From DASRHY01 sp035650275 (GTDB taxonomy: Bacteria; Actinomycetota; Actinomycetes; Propionibacteriales; Kribbellaceae), in contig DASRHY010000019.1 in assembly GCA_035650275.1 (NCBI GenBank), positions 1-64,000 of the forward strand: DNA of 64,000 nt, given 5' to 3'. Both the position numbers and the translations under genes were made by a program. Below the pieces are notes generated by a model. That model saw only the letters and a list, made by a program, of their open reading frames with translations. It made no database searches and was not told where the DNA came from. Positions 16,849 through 25,609 of this stretch are shown one piece after another; within the stretch, counting starts at the first letter, position 1; every line of letters starts with the position of its first letter.

Positions 16849-17832
16849 ATGGAGGTTCGGTTCGTCACCTCGTCGGGCGCGCAGGAGCACGACGTGCGGG
16901 ATCTGCCCGCCTTGTTGGGGCGTGGCGGTGGGTTTGTTTGGGTTGACGTTGCTGCGTGGGACGATGAGGCCGAGGCGGTGCTGGTCGAGGTGTTTCACCT
17001 CCATCCGTTGGTGATCGAGGCCTGCCGGCGTCGGAATCACGTACCGACGGTCCATGGTTATGAGGATCACTTCTTCGTCACGCTGCACACTCCGTTGGCC
17101 GGCCAGGCAGGGCATGTGCATTTGCTGGAGCTGGATCAGGTCGTCGGGCGCTCGTTCCTGGTGACGGTGCACGGGCCGTTGAATCCTGTCGTCGATCCGG
17201 CGGAGGCGCTGGTGGAGACCGAGGCGGTGCTGCGGCGGATCCGTGTCGGCCGGTTCGTGCCGCGGTCGCCGGGGGAGGTGTCGTACGCGATCGGGTCCGC
17301 GATCGCGCGGCGGCAGCGGGGCCTGATCGGTGCGGTGGCCGAGAAGATTCCGCAGCTGGAGCAGCAGGTGATGGCCGGCGACTTCCGCCAACCCGAGCCG
17401 CTGCTGGAGGAGATGTTCTTGATCCGCCACGAGCTGCTCACCGTGCGCACCATGGCGGCGCAGTCGGGTGACGTCTACGCGCGGATCAGCACGCTCGAGC
17501 GACTGGCCTCGGAGCAGGATCAGCCGTTCGTCAGGGACCTGGCCGACCAGTTCGATCGGGTCCGCTCGATCGGCGACGGCGAGTCGCAGTTTCTGTTCGG
17601 GGTGATCGAGCTGTACCAGACGCGGGTCAGCACGAAGATGACCGTGGCGATGGAACGGCTCGCCGTGATCGCGGCGATCACCCTCCCAATCACCGCGCTC
17701 GCCTCGATCTACGGCATGAATGTGATCGTCAACGAGCGCACGCACTGGGCCCAGCTCGCGATCGTCGTCTTGGTGATGGTGACCATGAGCACCCTGCTAC
17801 TGCGCTGGGCCCGCCGCCAGGGCTGGTGGTGA
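16849..17832 (+). CDS. corA: CorA-family magnesium/divalent cation channel
   Basis: A 327-residue protein. A large cytosolic N-terminal alpha/beta domain is followed by the long stalk helix, then two C-terminal TM helices (LAVIAAITLPITALASIYGM and LAIVVLVMVTMSTLLLRWA). The selectivity motif Y-G-M-N lies between them (IYGMNVIVNERTHW). The GMN motif is invariant in CorA Mg2+/Co2+ channels, which work as homopentamers in the cytoplasmic membrane. The C-terminal RRQGWW is basic, as in the family. Length and order are normal. The next feature is a strong terminator shared with the convergent protease gene. Confidence 0.95.
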   Translation: MEVRFVTSSGAQEHDVRDLPALLGRGGGFVWVDVAAWDDEAEAVLVEVFHLHPLVIEACRRRNHVPTVHGYEDHFFVTLHTPLAGQAGHVHLLELDQVVGRSFLVTVHGPLNPVVDPAEALVETEAVLRRIRVGRFVPRSPGEVSYAIGSAIARRQRGLIGAVAEKIPQLEQQVMAGDFRQPEPLLEEMFLIRHELLTVRTMAAQSGDVYARISTLERLASEQDQPFVRDLADQFDRVRSIGDGESQFLFGVIELYQTRVSTKMTVAMERLAVIAAITLPITALASIYGMNVIVNERTHWAQLAIVVLVMVTMSTLLLRWARRQGWW

Positions 17833-17880
17833 ACGGGGGCTTCCCGCACGACCAGGGACGCCGGGCACTGAGCGGAACGC

Positions 17881-17915
17881 GAGGACCTCCCGGTCGTGGA
17901 GACCGGGAGGTCCTC
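17881..17915. terminator. Strong bidirectional terminator hairpin
   Basis: A perfect 15-bp stem GAGGACCTCCCGGTC/GACCGGGAGGTCCTC with a GTGGA loop lies between the convergent CorA and subtilase genes, 48 bases after one stop and 30 after the other. Confidence 0.85.
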
Positions 17916-17945
17916 TGAGTCGCCTGCCCTAGCGCTTTGTGGCCA

Positions 17946-20900
17946 CTACGGTGAGATCACCGAGTCGACCACCAGCGAGCCGGAACCGACGGTGGCGCCG
18001 GCGTCGGTCTGCACGGTGAGCGTGCCGGTGATGTTGCGGCCGGGACCCGGCTGCCCGTTGACCGTGAGCGTCGCAGTCGGCGACCACGACGATCCGGACG
18101 GGTGGTCGGCGTTGCTGTCGTTGCCGGTCAGCGTGCCCAGCGACGGCAACACGAAGGAGTCGACCAGGTCGTATGCCGTGCTACCGGTCGGCACCGAGAA
18201 CCCGATGATTCGGATCCGGTACAGCGACGCCACTGGGTTGTTGAGCGTTACCTGTTCGACGGCCGTCGCGCCACCGCTGGACCCTACCTGCACGCACGAG
18301 GTCGGGGTGGAGCAGCGGAAGACGACCAGGTCGATGTCCGCCCGCAGGTCGGACGAGTTCCCGGTGCGGACCGTGTACGAGGTGACGCCGGATGGCAGTG
18401 TCACGTCGAAGTCCTGCTGCGCCAGGTGCGCGATCGTCGGGCGCTGGGTCTGCGTGCTGGCCAGCGCGCCGCCGCCAACGAGCCGCCCGGTGAACCCGGC
18501 GAGCTGGTTGGCGACCGTGTAGTTGCGGGTCTGCGGGATCCCGATGGTCGCCGACGCCACCACGTCCGGGTTGGGCGTGATCGCGGTGCTGAGTACGGTC
18601 GCGGTCAGGCCGAACGGCGCCTGCTTGACGTCGGACGTGCGGCGTGCCTCCACCACGAGCTCCCAGACGCCGGGCTGCGGGTTGACCGCCGTCCGGCTGT
18701 GGGGCGTGCCACCGGCGCAGCCCGCACCCGCGTCCGGGTCGTAGCAGCTCAGGCTGGAGTTGCTGTCCAGCGGTAGGCCCTGCGGGGTGAACCGCAGGAA
18801 GCGGATCTGGCCGGCCCCGGGGTCGGCGCCGCCGCCGGTCATGTCCACCTTGAGCGCGCTGGCGCCTACCGGCACCCGCACGAAGTAGCTGCGGGTGGCG
18901 TCCCGGCCGACCGTGCCATCGGCCTGGAAGGTGTACGCGTTGGCCGCCGTGAAGTCCTGCGGCACGAACACCGCGTTCATGGTCATCAGGTCGACGCCGG
19001 GCGTGGTCGGGTCGTCGAGCTGCAGGACCGCGGAGTGCGCGCCGGGGCTGGACGGGTTGACCTGTACGGCGAAGTCGACCGCCTCGTTCAGCGGCAGGTT
19101 GACTTTCGTCCGCGAGTTGAACGTGCCGTCGTTGCCGATCCACCGCACCTCGTGCGCCACCGGCTTGGCCGGCCCACTGGTCCGGGTCAGGGTGTACGTG
19201 CGGTTGTACTTCACCCCGAGCGTGACGCCCTCGCGGTCGTGGATGCCGACGCCGACGTCCGGGGTGGCCAGTTGGCCGCTGAGCACCGTGCTCACCGGCA
19301 CCGTCGCGGTGATCGCGTTCGGGCGCTGCCCGGCACGGAGCTGGTTCCAGGCCTCGGTGACAGAGAGCAGGCCGGCGCCCTGCTCGTAGGCGCCGAGCTG
19401 GGCCTGGTAAACCGCACTGGACCGGATCGCGCTGCGCAGCGCGGCTGCGGTCGGCCGGGTGCCGAACGTGGCCTTGTACGCGCTGACCAGCAACGCGCCG
19501 GCTCCGGTGGCCTGGGGGGCGGCCATCGAGGTGCCGTTCAGCATCGAGTAGCCGGGCGGCAGGGTGTAGGTGCCGGTCACCGGGCCACCGGGCTGCCACA
19601 GCGGTGTGGTGGAGATCGCCGCGCCGGGCGCGACGATGTCCGGCTTGAAACCGCCGTCCTCACGCGGGCCGCGCGAGGAGAACGGGTGCAGGCCCTTGTC
19701 GTTCAGCGGGTCGGAGCCATAGTTCGAAAGCCAGGTCGCCCTGGTGATGTACGCGCCTGTGCTGATCGAGTTGGTCGCCACCGACGGGTCGCCGACGGTG
19801 TTCGCCCCGGCACCACTGTTGCCGGCCGAGAGGAAGATCTGCATGTTGAACTCGTCGATCGTGCGGTTGTAGAGCTCGGCGCGGGCGTTGTTGCCGTCGT
19901 TGAGCGCCGGCAGTCCGCCGATCGAGATGTTGACGACGTCGGCGCCGTTGTGCGCGGCGTACAGGACGCCGTCGATCAGGCCGCTGCTGGTGCACGACGT
20001 GGTGGTCAGGCAGACCTTGACCGCCATCAGCTGCGCGCCCGGAGCCGCACCGCTCATAGCCCCGCCGAACAGGCCGTTGGCCGAGGTGATGCCGGCGACG
20101 TGGGTGCCGTGCTGGGCGCCGGCGATGCCCAGGTTGACGACCGAGCCGCCGGTTCCGGTGTACACGGACCGGTCGGTCACCACGACGAACGGGACCCGCT
20201 CGACGACGGCCGTGGCGGGGTTGTCGGTGCCGAAGTGACCGACGTCCCGGTTGACCTTGAAGTCGATCATCGAGGTCTCGTCGCTGAAGTCGCCGTCCTG
20301 GTCGAGGTCGACGTAGACCCGCTTGGTGACGCGGTCCTGCAGAACGCCGATCGACTCTCCGACCGCGCCGTCCCGGTCGATGTCCCCGCCGAGCTCACCC
20401 TGGGCGAGTTCGCCCACGTTCTCCCGGAGCACGCCGAACGCGTACGGCCCGCCGGCGGGTGGTGTGGTCCAGGTGCGGCCGCCTGCGGTGAAGGTACCGA
20501 GGAAGCTTCCGCTGGTGGTGACCCAGGTGCCGTCACCCGAGGTCGGGGAGTTTGCGTTGTACCAGTCGACGATCTTCGGCAGGCCCGTCGTCGTGGTCTG
20601 CAGCGCCGGCGTGTCGAGATCGATGCCGGAGTCCAGTACGGCGATCGTGGTCCCGCGGCCGTCCCACTGCGGGTTGGCCAGCGCGAACTGGGCGGCCTCT
20701 GTGTCGCCAATGGGCAGGTACGGGTTGACCCGCGGAGTGTTCGCGTCCGGCGGTGTCTGCGGAATGGGCTGCTGGGTGCCCTCCGGCTGCGGGTCGTCGA
20801 TCGGAACCAGCCCGTCGACGTCCACCGCCGAGACCGCGCTCAGCGCGGCGGCCTTCTCTGCGTTCCCGGTGGGGATCTCGACCTTGAGGTAGTCGACGGA

Positions 20901-21224
20901 CCTGTCCGACTTCAGTACCACGCCACCGAGGGCCCGCAACTGGTCGGCGGCGGCCGACATCTGGTCGCGCTGCGCCGCGACCAGCAAAGTCACTGTCGGC
21001 TTGCCGGCGCGCTGGGCCGCTGCGACCCGCGCCCGGTCGGCATCGCCGAGGCCTTTGTCGGATTTCGGTTTCGCCTTGGTCGCCGCCGCGGCCGGATCGA
21101 TGCCGCTCGACAGCGCGGCGGTCGCCGGGACGGCGGTGGCGGTGGCCAGCCCGAGCATCGCCGCGGTTACCGCGGCGATTCGAGCGAACCTGCGAGGCCT
21201 AGGCGTCGGTGGTGCCAGAGTCAT
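17946..21224 (-). CDS. Secreted S8-family serine peptidase (subtilase)
   Basis: A 1,092-residue exported protease from the ATG at 21224, with GGGAGGGG upstream. The signal peptide (RFARIAAVTAAMLGLATATA) is followed by an inhibitor-like propeptide. The catalytic domain has Asp in IAVLDSGID (about residue 196), His in QHGTHVAGI (about 373), the oxyanion Asn in FLSAGNSGAG, and Ser in LNGTSMAAPQ (about 565). A long insertion between Asp and His contains an acidic EF-hand-like DLDQDGDFSDE. The C-terminal 400 residues form beta-sandwich modules, probably for substrate or wall binding. It should degrade extracellular protein and needs self-processing. Confidence 0.95.
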   Translation of the reverse strand: MTLAPPTPRPRRFARIAAVTAAMLGLATATAVPATAALSSGIDPAAAATKAKPKSDKGLGDADRARVAAAQRAGKPTVTLLVAAQRDQMSAAADQLRALGGVVLKSDRSVDYLKVEIPTGNAEKAAALSAVSAVDVDGLVPIDDPQPEGTQQPIPQTPPDANTPRVNPYLPIGDTEAAQFALANPQWDGRGTTIAVLDSGIDLDTPALQTTTTGLPKIVDWYNANSPTSGDGTWVTTSGSFLGTFTAGGRTWTTPPAGGPYAFGVLRENVGELAQGELGGDIDRDGAVGESIGVLQDRVTKRVYVDLDQDGDFSDETSMIDFKVNRDVGHFGTDNPATAVVERVPFVVVTDRSVYTGTGGSVVNLGIAGAQHGTHVAGITSANGLFGGAMSGAAPGAQLMAVKVCLTTTSCTSSGLIDGVLYAAHNGADVVNISIGGLPALNDGNNARAELYNRTIDEFNMQIFLSAGNSGAGANTVGDPSVATNSISTGAYITRATWLSNYGSDPLNDKGLHPFSSRGPREDGGFKPDIVAPGAAISTTPLWQPGGPVTGTYTLPPGYSMLNGTSMAAPQATGAGALLVSAYKATFGTRPTAAALRSAIRSSAVYQAQLGAYEQGAGLLSVTEAWNQLRAGQRPNAITATVPVSTVLSGQLATPDVGVGIHDREGVTLGVKYNRTYTLTRTSGPAKPVAHEVRWIGNDGTFNSRTKVNLPLNEAVDFAVQVNPSSPGAHSAVLQLDDPTTPGVDLMTMNAVFVPQDFTAANAYTFQADGTVGRDATRSYFVRVPVGASALKVDMTGGGADPGAGQIRFLRFTPQGLPLDSNSSLSCYDPDAGAGCAGGTPHSRTAVNPQPGVWELVVEARRTSDVKQAPFGLTATVLSTAITPNPDVVASATIGIPQTRNYTVANQLAGFTGRLVGGGALASTQTQRPTIAHLAQQDFDVTLPSGVTSYTVRTGNSSDLRADIDLVVFRCSTPTSCVQVGSSGGATAVEQVTLNNPVASLYRIRIIGFSVPTGSTAYDLVDSFVLPSLGTLTGNDSNADHPSGSSWSPTATLTVNGQPGPGRNITGTLTVQTDAGATVGSGSLVVDSVISP

Positions 21225-21438
21225 GGTTGGGTCCCCTCCCAGGGCGGAATTGTAGGAAGATTGGACTCTGTCGAGCCGACGAGCGCAATAGCTTGTCGTC
21301 GTCGCGCACCTCAGCGAGCTCAGGTAGACCAGCTCGTCAGCCCACGTCCGGGCCGCGATGCGTCCTGCGCCGAAGGGTGCACCTGCAGCGGTCCGCTCAT
21401 GTCCAGTGAAGGGTCCGGCGCCCGCCGCGGCCGGGCAC

Positions 21439-21488
21439 GGCAATGTTGCCTATAGCAACGCCTCTGTCAATGGCGGTGTCATTGAACG
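21439..21488 (+). repeat. Dispersed ~50-bp repeat, copy 1 (core inverted repeat 21445-21459)
   Basis: CGGCAATGTTGCCTATAGCA and the following 30 bases match a second copy at 55778-55826 at most positions, including GCGGTGTCA(T/A)TGAAC. The centre GTTGC-CTATA-GCAAC is an inverted repeat and could be an operator. It sits between the divergent subtilase and epimerase genes, with a second small palindrome TTACATTGTAA at 21528-21538. Confidence 0.6.
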
Positions 21489-21527
21489 GGAGTCGGAACA
21501 TGCCACAGACGAATGTGTGATAGTCTT

Positions 21528-21538
21528 TTACATTGTAA
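21528..21538. promoter_or_regulatory. Short palindrome TTACATTGTAA, possible TetR operator
   Basis: An 11-bp perfect palindrome lies 30 bases upstream of the epimerase start in AT-rich DNA. The downstream TetR-family gene at 22488 is the natural candidate to bind it. The length is small, so chance occurrence is possible. Confidence 0.35.
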
Positions 21539-21567
21539 GCGGCTATGACATCAGTGGGCGGCGTGCG

Positions 21568-22473
21568 ATGGGAACCGAGATTGCAGGACGGGTCTGTGTG
21601 ACTGGTGCGAGCGGCCAGGCAGGTCGAGCGGTGGTCCGTGAGCTCCTGGAGCACGGCTATGAGGTGGCGGCGACCGATCTCGCGGCGACGCGGGATGATC
21701 TCGAGGCCGGGATGCTCAGGGCAGACCTGACGGACTACGGACAGGCACTGCAGGCGCTCGAGGGCACCGAGACGGTGGTTCATCTGGCCAACATCCCGGC
21801 ACCCGGCCTGTCCACGCCCGCGGTGACGTTCAACGCCAACGTGGCGATGAACTTCAACGTCTTCTACGCGGCGGCGAGGCTCGGTTTGCGGAGGGTGGTG
21901 TGGGCGTCGAGCGAGACGACGCTCGGCGTCCCGTTCGGCGTCGGTCCGAACGAGATGCGCTTCATGGAAGCTGAGGGCGTCGCGCCGCGCTACGCGCCGG
22001 TGGACGAGGACCATTACCCGGTGGCGACGGCGACGTACGCGCTCTCGAAGGTCGCCAGCGAGACGATCGCGCGCCAGATCGCGCAGTGGTCGGGCATGCC
22101 GTTCGTTGCGCTGCGCTTCTCGAACATCTTCGTCTCCAGTGAGTACTCAGAGCTGCCTTCGATCTGGTCCGATCCGCACGCGCGCAAGTGGAACCTGTGG
22201 GGATACGTCGATGCGCGCGACGTAGGAGCGGCCTGCCGCCTGGCGCTCGAGGCGCCCGCTGAAGCGGTCGCGGGCAGCCCAAGTTTCGTTATCGCGGCAG
22301 CAGACACGGTGATGAATCGTCCGTCGCCGGCACTCCTCGAGGAGGTCTTCCCCGGTGTCCCGCTGACGCGTGAGCTCGGGGAGTTCGATTCGTTGCTCGC
22401 AAGCGATCGCGCCCGGCAGGCGATCGGTTACGAGCCGCAGCATTCTTGGCGGGATCATCTCTCGGCGTCCTGA
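21568..22473 (+). CDS. NAD-dependent epimerase/dehydratase family protein (extended SDR)
   Basis: A 301-residue extended-type SDR. It has the Rossmann motif VCVTGASGQAGRAVV, an Asp (AATDLAAT) that selects NAD, VVWASSETTLG for the serine region, and TYALSKVASE as YxxxK. The frame is open upstream to 21358, but the ATG at 21568 directly precedes the Rossmann strand. Such proteins act on nucleotide sugars or related carbonyl compounds, and the exact substrate is unclear. A TetR-family gene begins 14 bases after its stop, so the two form an operon that may be self-regulated through the palindromes upstream. Confidence 0.9.
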   Translation: MGTEIAGRVCVTGASGQAGRAVVRELLEHGYEVAATDLAATRDDLEAGMLRADLTDYGQALQALEGTETVVHLANIPAPGLSTPAVTFNANVAMNFNVFYAAARLGLRRVVWASSETTLGVPFGVGPNEMRFMEAEGVAPRYAPVDEDHYPVATATYALSKVASETIARQIAQWSGMPFVALRFSNIFVSSEYSELPSIWSDPHARKWNLWGYVDARDVGAACRLALEAPAEAVAGSPSFVIAAADTVMNRPSPALLEEVFPGVPLTRELGEFDSLLASDRARQAIGYEPQHSWRDHLSAS

Positions 22474-22487
22474 GGGCAGCCACCGAC

Positions 22488-23108
22488 GTGTCGGCTAGCC
22501 GAGCAAAGCCCTACCATCACGGCGACCTGAAGGCCGCGCTGGTCGACGGCGCCGTCGCGCTGATCGCCGAAAGGGGAGTACGGCGCTTCTCGCTCGCGGA
22601 GCTGAGCCGCCGTCTCGGGGTAACGGTGGCCGCCCCATACCGGCACTTCGTCAATCGGGATGAGCTTCTTGCAGCCGTCGCCGTGCGAGCCCTGCAGGCG
22701 TTCGGGGAGGCGCTGGCGGCGCAGTCGTCCGAGACCGATCCGCCCCAGCAGAGGCTGGCGGCGATGGCCGCCGGCTACGTTCGGTTCGCCGCCGAGCAGC
22801 CGGCCTTGTTCGGCGTCGTCTTCGGCCTCGGCCTCGATAAGAAGCAGCGCCACCCCGAGCTGCGTCAGGCGTACGAGAACGTCGAAAGCATGCTCGAGGC
22901 TTGCGTCGCCGAACTCGGCCCACACGATCCAGATGGCGCCGAGCAGCTCACCGATGCGATCGAGGCCACGGCACACGGATACGCAGCGCTGCTCACGGAT
23001 CAACCGGGACCGCCGGACCCGGCCGACATCGATCGCGCCGCCGAACAGGCCGCGAGGGCGGTTCGGGCGCTGATCGAGGGCCGAGCAGCCCTCCAGGGGT
23101 CCGGCTGA
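22488..23108 (+). CDS. TetR/AcrR-family transcriptional regulator
   Basis: A 206-residue repressor-like protein. The HTH region is YHHGDLKAALVDGAVALIAE, then RRFSLAELSRRLGVTVAAPY and RHF, the usual TetR DNA-recognition helix pattern. The C-terminal domain resembles the TetR_C_33 type (FGVVFGLGLDKKQRHPEL). The GTG at 22488 is the best start. It is probably co-transcribed with the upstream epimerase gene and likely controls it. The inducer is unknown. Confidence 0.9.
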   Translation: MSASRAKPYHHGDLKAALVDGAVALIAERGVRRFSLAELSRRLGVTVAAPYRHFVNRDELLAAVAVRALQAFGEALAAQSSETDPPQQRLAAMAAGYVRFAAEQPALFGVVFGLGLDKKQRHPELRQAYENVESMLEACVAELGPHDPDGAEQLTDAIEATAHGYAALLTDQPGPPDPADIDRAAEQAARAVRALIEGRAALQGSG

Positions 23109-23207
23109 GCGGAGCCGGAAACCACGAAAGTGCCGCACTGGCGCCCGACCCGAGGGACGCAGGCTCTACCTGGAGAACGGTCGCGAGGGAAACCGCTGAA
23201 AGGTGCG

Positions 23208-23237
23208 TTGACCAGACTGTGCCCCGGGCCCTACTCT
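23208..23237 (+). promoter_or_regulatory. Promoter of the oxidoreductase/desaturase/TetR operon
   Basis: TTGACC (23208-23213) and TACTCT (23232-23237) are 18 bases apart. The ATG at 23244 follows the -10 by six bases and no ribosome site precedes it, so transcription should start at the start codon itself. Confidence 0.65.
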
Positions 23238-23252
23238 GAACATATGTTCAGA
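23235..23252. promoter_or_regulatory. Perfect 18-bp palindrome TCTGAACATATGTTCAGA
   Basis: This perfect dyad overlaps the -10 element, the presumed transcription start and the ATG at 23244. Its size and symmetry fit a TetR-type operator, and the third gene of the operon (25610) encodes a TetR regulator, so negative autoregulation is the obvious model. Confidence 0.75.
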
Positions 23253-24821
23253 ACGGACGTTCAGTTCGAGCTGAAGAGCGGGCGACGTTGTGCAGGTGGT
23301 CGCCGCGGTCTGCCCGCGGGCTGCGATGTCGCGGTGCTCGGTGGCGGGATGTCCGGTATGGCGACCGCCGCGCGGCTGCAGGCGGCGGGATTGTCGACTG
23401 TCGTGCTCGAAGCACACGGGCACGTCGGGGGGTGTGCCGGATACTGGCGGCATCGCGGCTACTCGTTCGATGTCGGCGCAACCACATTGGTCGACTTCGA
23501 ACCGGGCGGCGTTGGCGCCGAGTTGCTCTCCTCGATCGGCTTGCCCGCGATGTCGGGGGAGGCATTGCCGGGTTACCAGGCGTGGCTACCGGACCGGGTG
23601 GTGTCGCTCTACCGTGATCAGGCGAGCTGGCATCGCGAACGCCTTCGCGCGTTTGGCAGCACCGAGGCTCATCGCGCGTTCTGGGCGCTGCTCGACACGC
23701 TGGCGGACGCGTTCTGGGCGGCGAGCAGGACCGGTGTGCGGCTGCCGATGCGGCGCCCGGCCGATGTGGCCGTCAATCTACGGACCGTCGGGCCGCGGCG
23801 GTTGCCCCTGGCCAGGTATCTCCACCAGACCCTGGGCGACGCTTTGCGCCGTCACGGCCTGAGTGATGACGTGGCATTGGTCGCCCTGCTGGGGATGCTG
23901 GTCGAGGACACCGTGCACAGCAGCGTGGATCGCGCGCCGCTGATCAACGCCGCGCTCGGTGTCACGATCCGTGGCGCGGGTCTGTCCCGGCACCGTGGCG
24001 GGATGCACGGGTTCTGGCGGCGTTTCGTGTCCCACTATCGTGGGCTCGGCGGTGACCTGCAGGTGGGCTGCCGCGTTCAGGCGGTCGAGCCGGACGGTCA
24101 GGAGTTCTGCGTCCGGACGCGGCGCGGAACGGTTCATGCGGGCCAGGTGGTGTGCGCGTTACCGGCGCAGACGACGGCGCAGCTCATCTGCTCGACGCCG
24201 GTACGTCGGCGGCTTCAGCGTTATCTGGACCGCGACGAGGGGGACCTCGGCGGCGCAGTCGTCGTCTTCCTCGGCGTCCCGGACGACGAGGTGGAGCACC
24301 AGCGGCTCACCCACCATCAGCTGCTACATGACTACGGCCAACCGCTGGGCGATGGCAACAACATGTTCGTCTCGGTCTCGGCGCCTGGTGATACCGAGAG
24401 TGCGCCACCGGGGCGGCGCGCTGTGATGATTTCCACCCACACGGACCTGTGGGCCTGGGAGGGCCTGTCCGAGCCCGAGTACGGGTGGCGCAAGCGGTTC
24501 CTCGGCGAGCGTCTGGTCGATCTGACCCGTCGTGTCTATCCACGGCTCGGCGAACGCGCCGCCGTCCAGCAGGTGGGTACGCCGCGCAGCTACGAGCGGT
24601 TCGCCTTTCGTCCGCGCGGTGCGGTCGGCGGAGTCAGGCAGAGCCTGCACAACTCCAACCAGCATGCGATTCCGCACGATCTGGGCATGAAGGGCCTCTG
24701 GCTCGTCGGCGACTCGACCTGGCCGGGTCTCGGTACCGTGGCGTGCGTCCTCGGCAGCCGCATCGTGTCCGATGGCGTCCTGCACGCGGCGCGGCGTCGT
24801 ACGTTGCGGAGCGCGCGATGA
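23244..24821 (+). CDS. FAD-dependent oxidoreductase, phytoene desaturase/isomerase-like
   Basis: A 525-residue flavoprotein. The FAD-binding motif is AVLGGGMSGMATAARLQAAG, followed by VVLEAHGHVGGCAGYW with the Rossmann-end Glu and the G-G-x-x motif of CrtI/CrtO-type amine-oxidase-fold enzymes. The C-terminal LWLVGDSTWPGLGTVACVLG is the second flavin-binding block. Relatives desaturate, isomerise or oxidise carotenoids and other hydrophobic polyenes. The ATG at 23244 lies inside an 18-bp palindrome and appears leaderless. It overlaps the membrane desaturase gene by four bases (ATGA), so the two enzymes probably act on the same lipid-soluble substrate. No phytoene synthase gene is nearby. Confidence 0.88.
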   Translation: MFRTDVQFELKSGRRCAGGRRGLPAGCDVAVLGGGMSGMATAARLQAAGLSTVVLEAHGHVGGCAGYWRHRGYSFDVGATTLVDFEPGGVGAELLSSIGLPAMSGEALPGYQAWLPDRVVSLYRDQASWHRERLRAFGSTEAHRAFWALLDTLADAFWAASRTGVRLPMRRPADVAVNLRTVGPRRLPLARYLHQTLGDALRRHGLSDDVALVALLGMLVEDTVHSSVDRAPLINAALGVTIRGAGLSRHRGGMHGFWRRFVSHYRGLGGDLQVGCRVQAVEPDGQEFCVRTRRGTVHAGQVVCALPAQTTAQLICSTPVRRRLQRYLDRDEGDLGGAVVVFLGVPDDEVEHQRLTHHQLLHDYGQPLGDGNNMFVSVSAPGDTESAPPGRRAVMISTHTDLWAWEGLSEPEYGWRKRFLGERLVDLTRRVYPRLGERAAVQQVGTPRSYERFAFRPRGAVGGVRQSLHNSNQHAIPHDLGMKGLWLVGDSTWPGLGTVACVLGSRIVSDGVLHAARRRTLRSAR

Positions 24822-25609
24822 CACCCACGATGCCGACGCTCGCCGAGCTCGGTGACGACCTGACGGTCACGTCGTCGTACCAGCGGATCATCGAGCTGGC
24901 GCGGCCCGCGGTCGGCGTCGGACTGTTCACCTTCGCGGCGTGGCGCCAGTGGTGGTGGCTCACGCCGCTGATCATGTTCGGCATCTTCGTTGCCGTGGTC
25001 ACCGCGACCCACGACGTCGTGCACCGCAGCATCGGTCTCGGTAGACGCCGAACGGAGTGGGCGTTGTTCATCCTCGGCCTGGTCCTGCTCGAGAGCGGTC
25101 ACGCATACCGGGCCACGCACCTGCAACACCACCGTCGGTTCCCCGACCAGGACGACCCGGAAGGCTATCCGGCACGCCTCGGCTTCCTCGGTGCCCTGTG
25201 CTACGGACCCATCTTCCTGGTCCGCCTGTGGTGGTGGGCATTCCGGCGGCGCCGGCAACGGGGATGGCTGATGCTCGAGGCGGCCGCCCCGGTCGGAGCG
25301 GTGACCGGCGGTGTCCTGCTCTGGCCGGTCACACCAGCAGCTCTGGTGTACGCCGTGATGGCGATCGTCGGAAGCTGGGTCTATCCACTGCTGACGGTGT
25401 ACCTGCCACACCACGACTACGGCGACACGGCCTTGACACAAACGCGCACGCTGCGCGGGCGGATCGTTCCCGCGATGTTCCTCGAACTCACCTACCACCT
25501 CGAGCACCATCTCTACCCACAGGTCCCGAGCCACCGGCTCGCGGCGCTGGCTCACCGGCTTGATCCGTTTCTGTACCGCGCCGGCGTGCGGCCCAGAAGG
25601 GTCATCTGA
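24818..25609 (+). CDS. Membrane fatty-acid desaturase/hydroxylase-like di-iron enzyme
   Basis: A 263-residue integral membrane protein with the histidine boxes that bind the di-iron centre: HDVVH, HLQHH, PHHDYGD and HLEHHLYPQVPSHRL. Several TM helices (FGIFVAVVTATHD, ALFILGLVLLESG, VYAVMAIVGSWVYPLL) surround them. The last box matches acyl-lipid desaturases and carotenoid hydroxylases/ketolases. It starts in the stop codon of the flavoprotein gene (ATGA) and its own TGA abuts the GTG of the TetR gene. The shared operon argues for a joint oxidative modification of a carotenoid-like or fatty-acyl substrate in the membrane. Confidence 0.88.
   Translation: MTPTMPTLAELGDDLTVTSSYQRIIELARPAVGVGLFTFAAWRQWWWLTPLIMFGIFVAVVTATHDVVHRSIGLGRRRTEWALFILGLVLLESGHAYRATHLQHHRRFPDQDDPEGYPARLGFLGALCYGPIFLVRLWWWAFRRRRQRGWLMLEAAAPVGAVTGGVLLWPVTPAALVYAVMAIVGSWVYPLLTVYLPHHDYGDTALTQTRTLRGRIVPAMFLELTYHLEHHLYPQVPSHRLAALAHRLDPFLYRAGVRPRRVI

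Noticed and set aside
18181..19599. 472-codon minus-strand frame inside the subtilase gene
   Set aside because: Arg/Ala/Pro-rich shadow in another frame; the subtilase frame has clear catalytic motifs.
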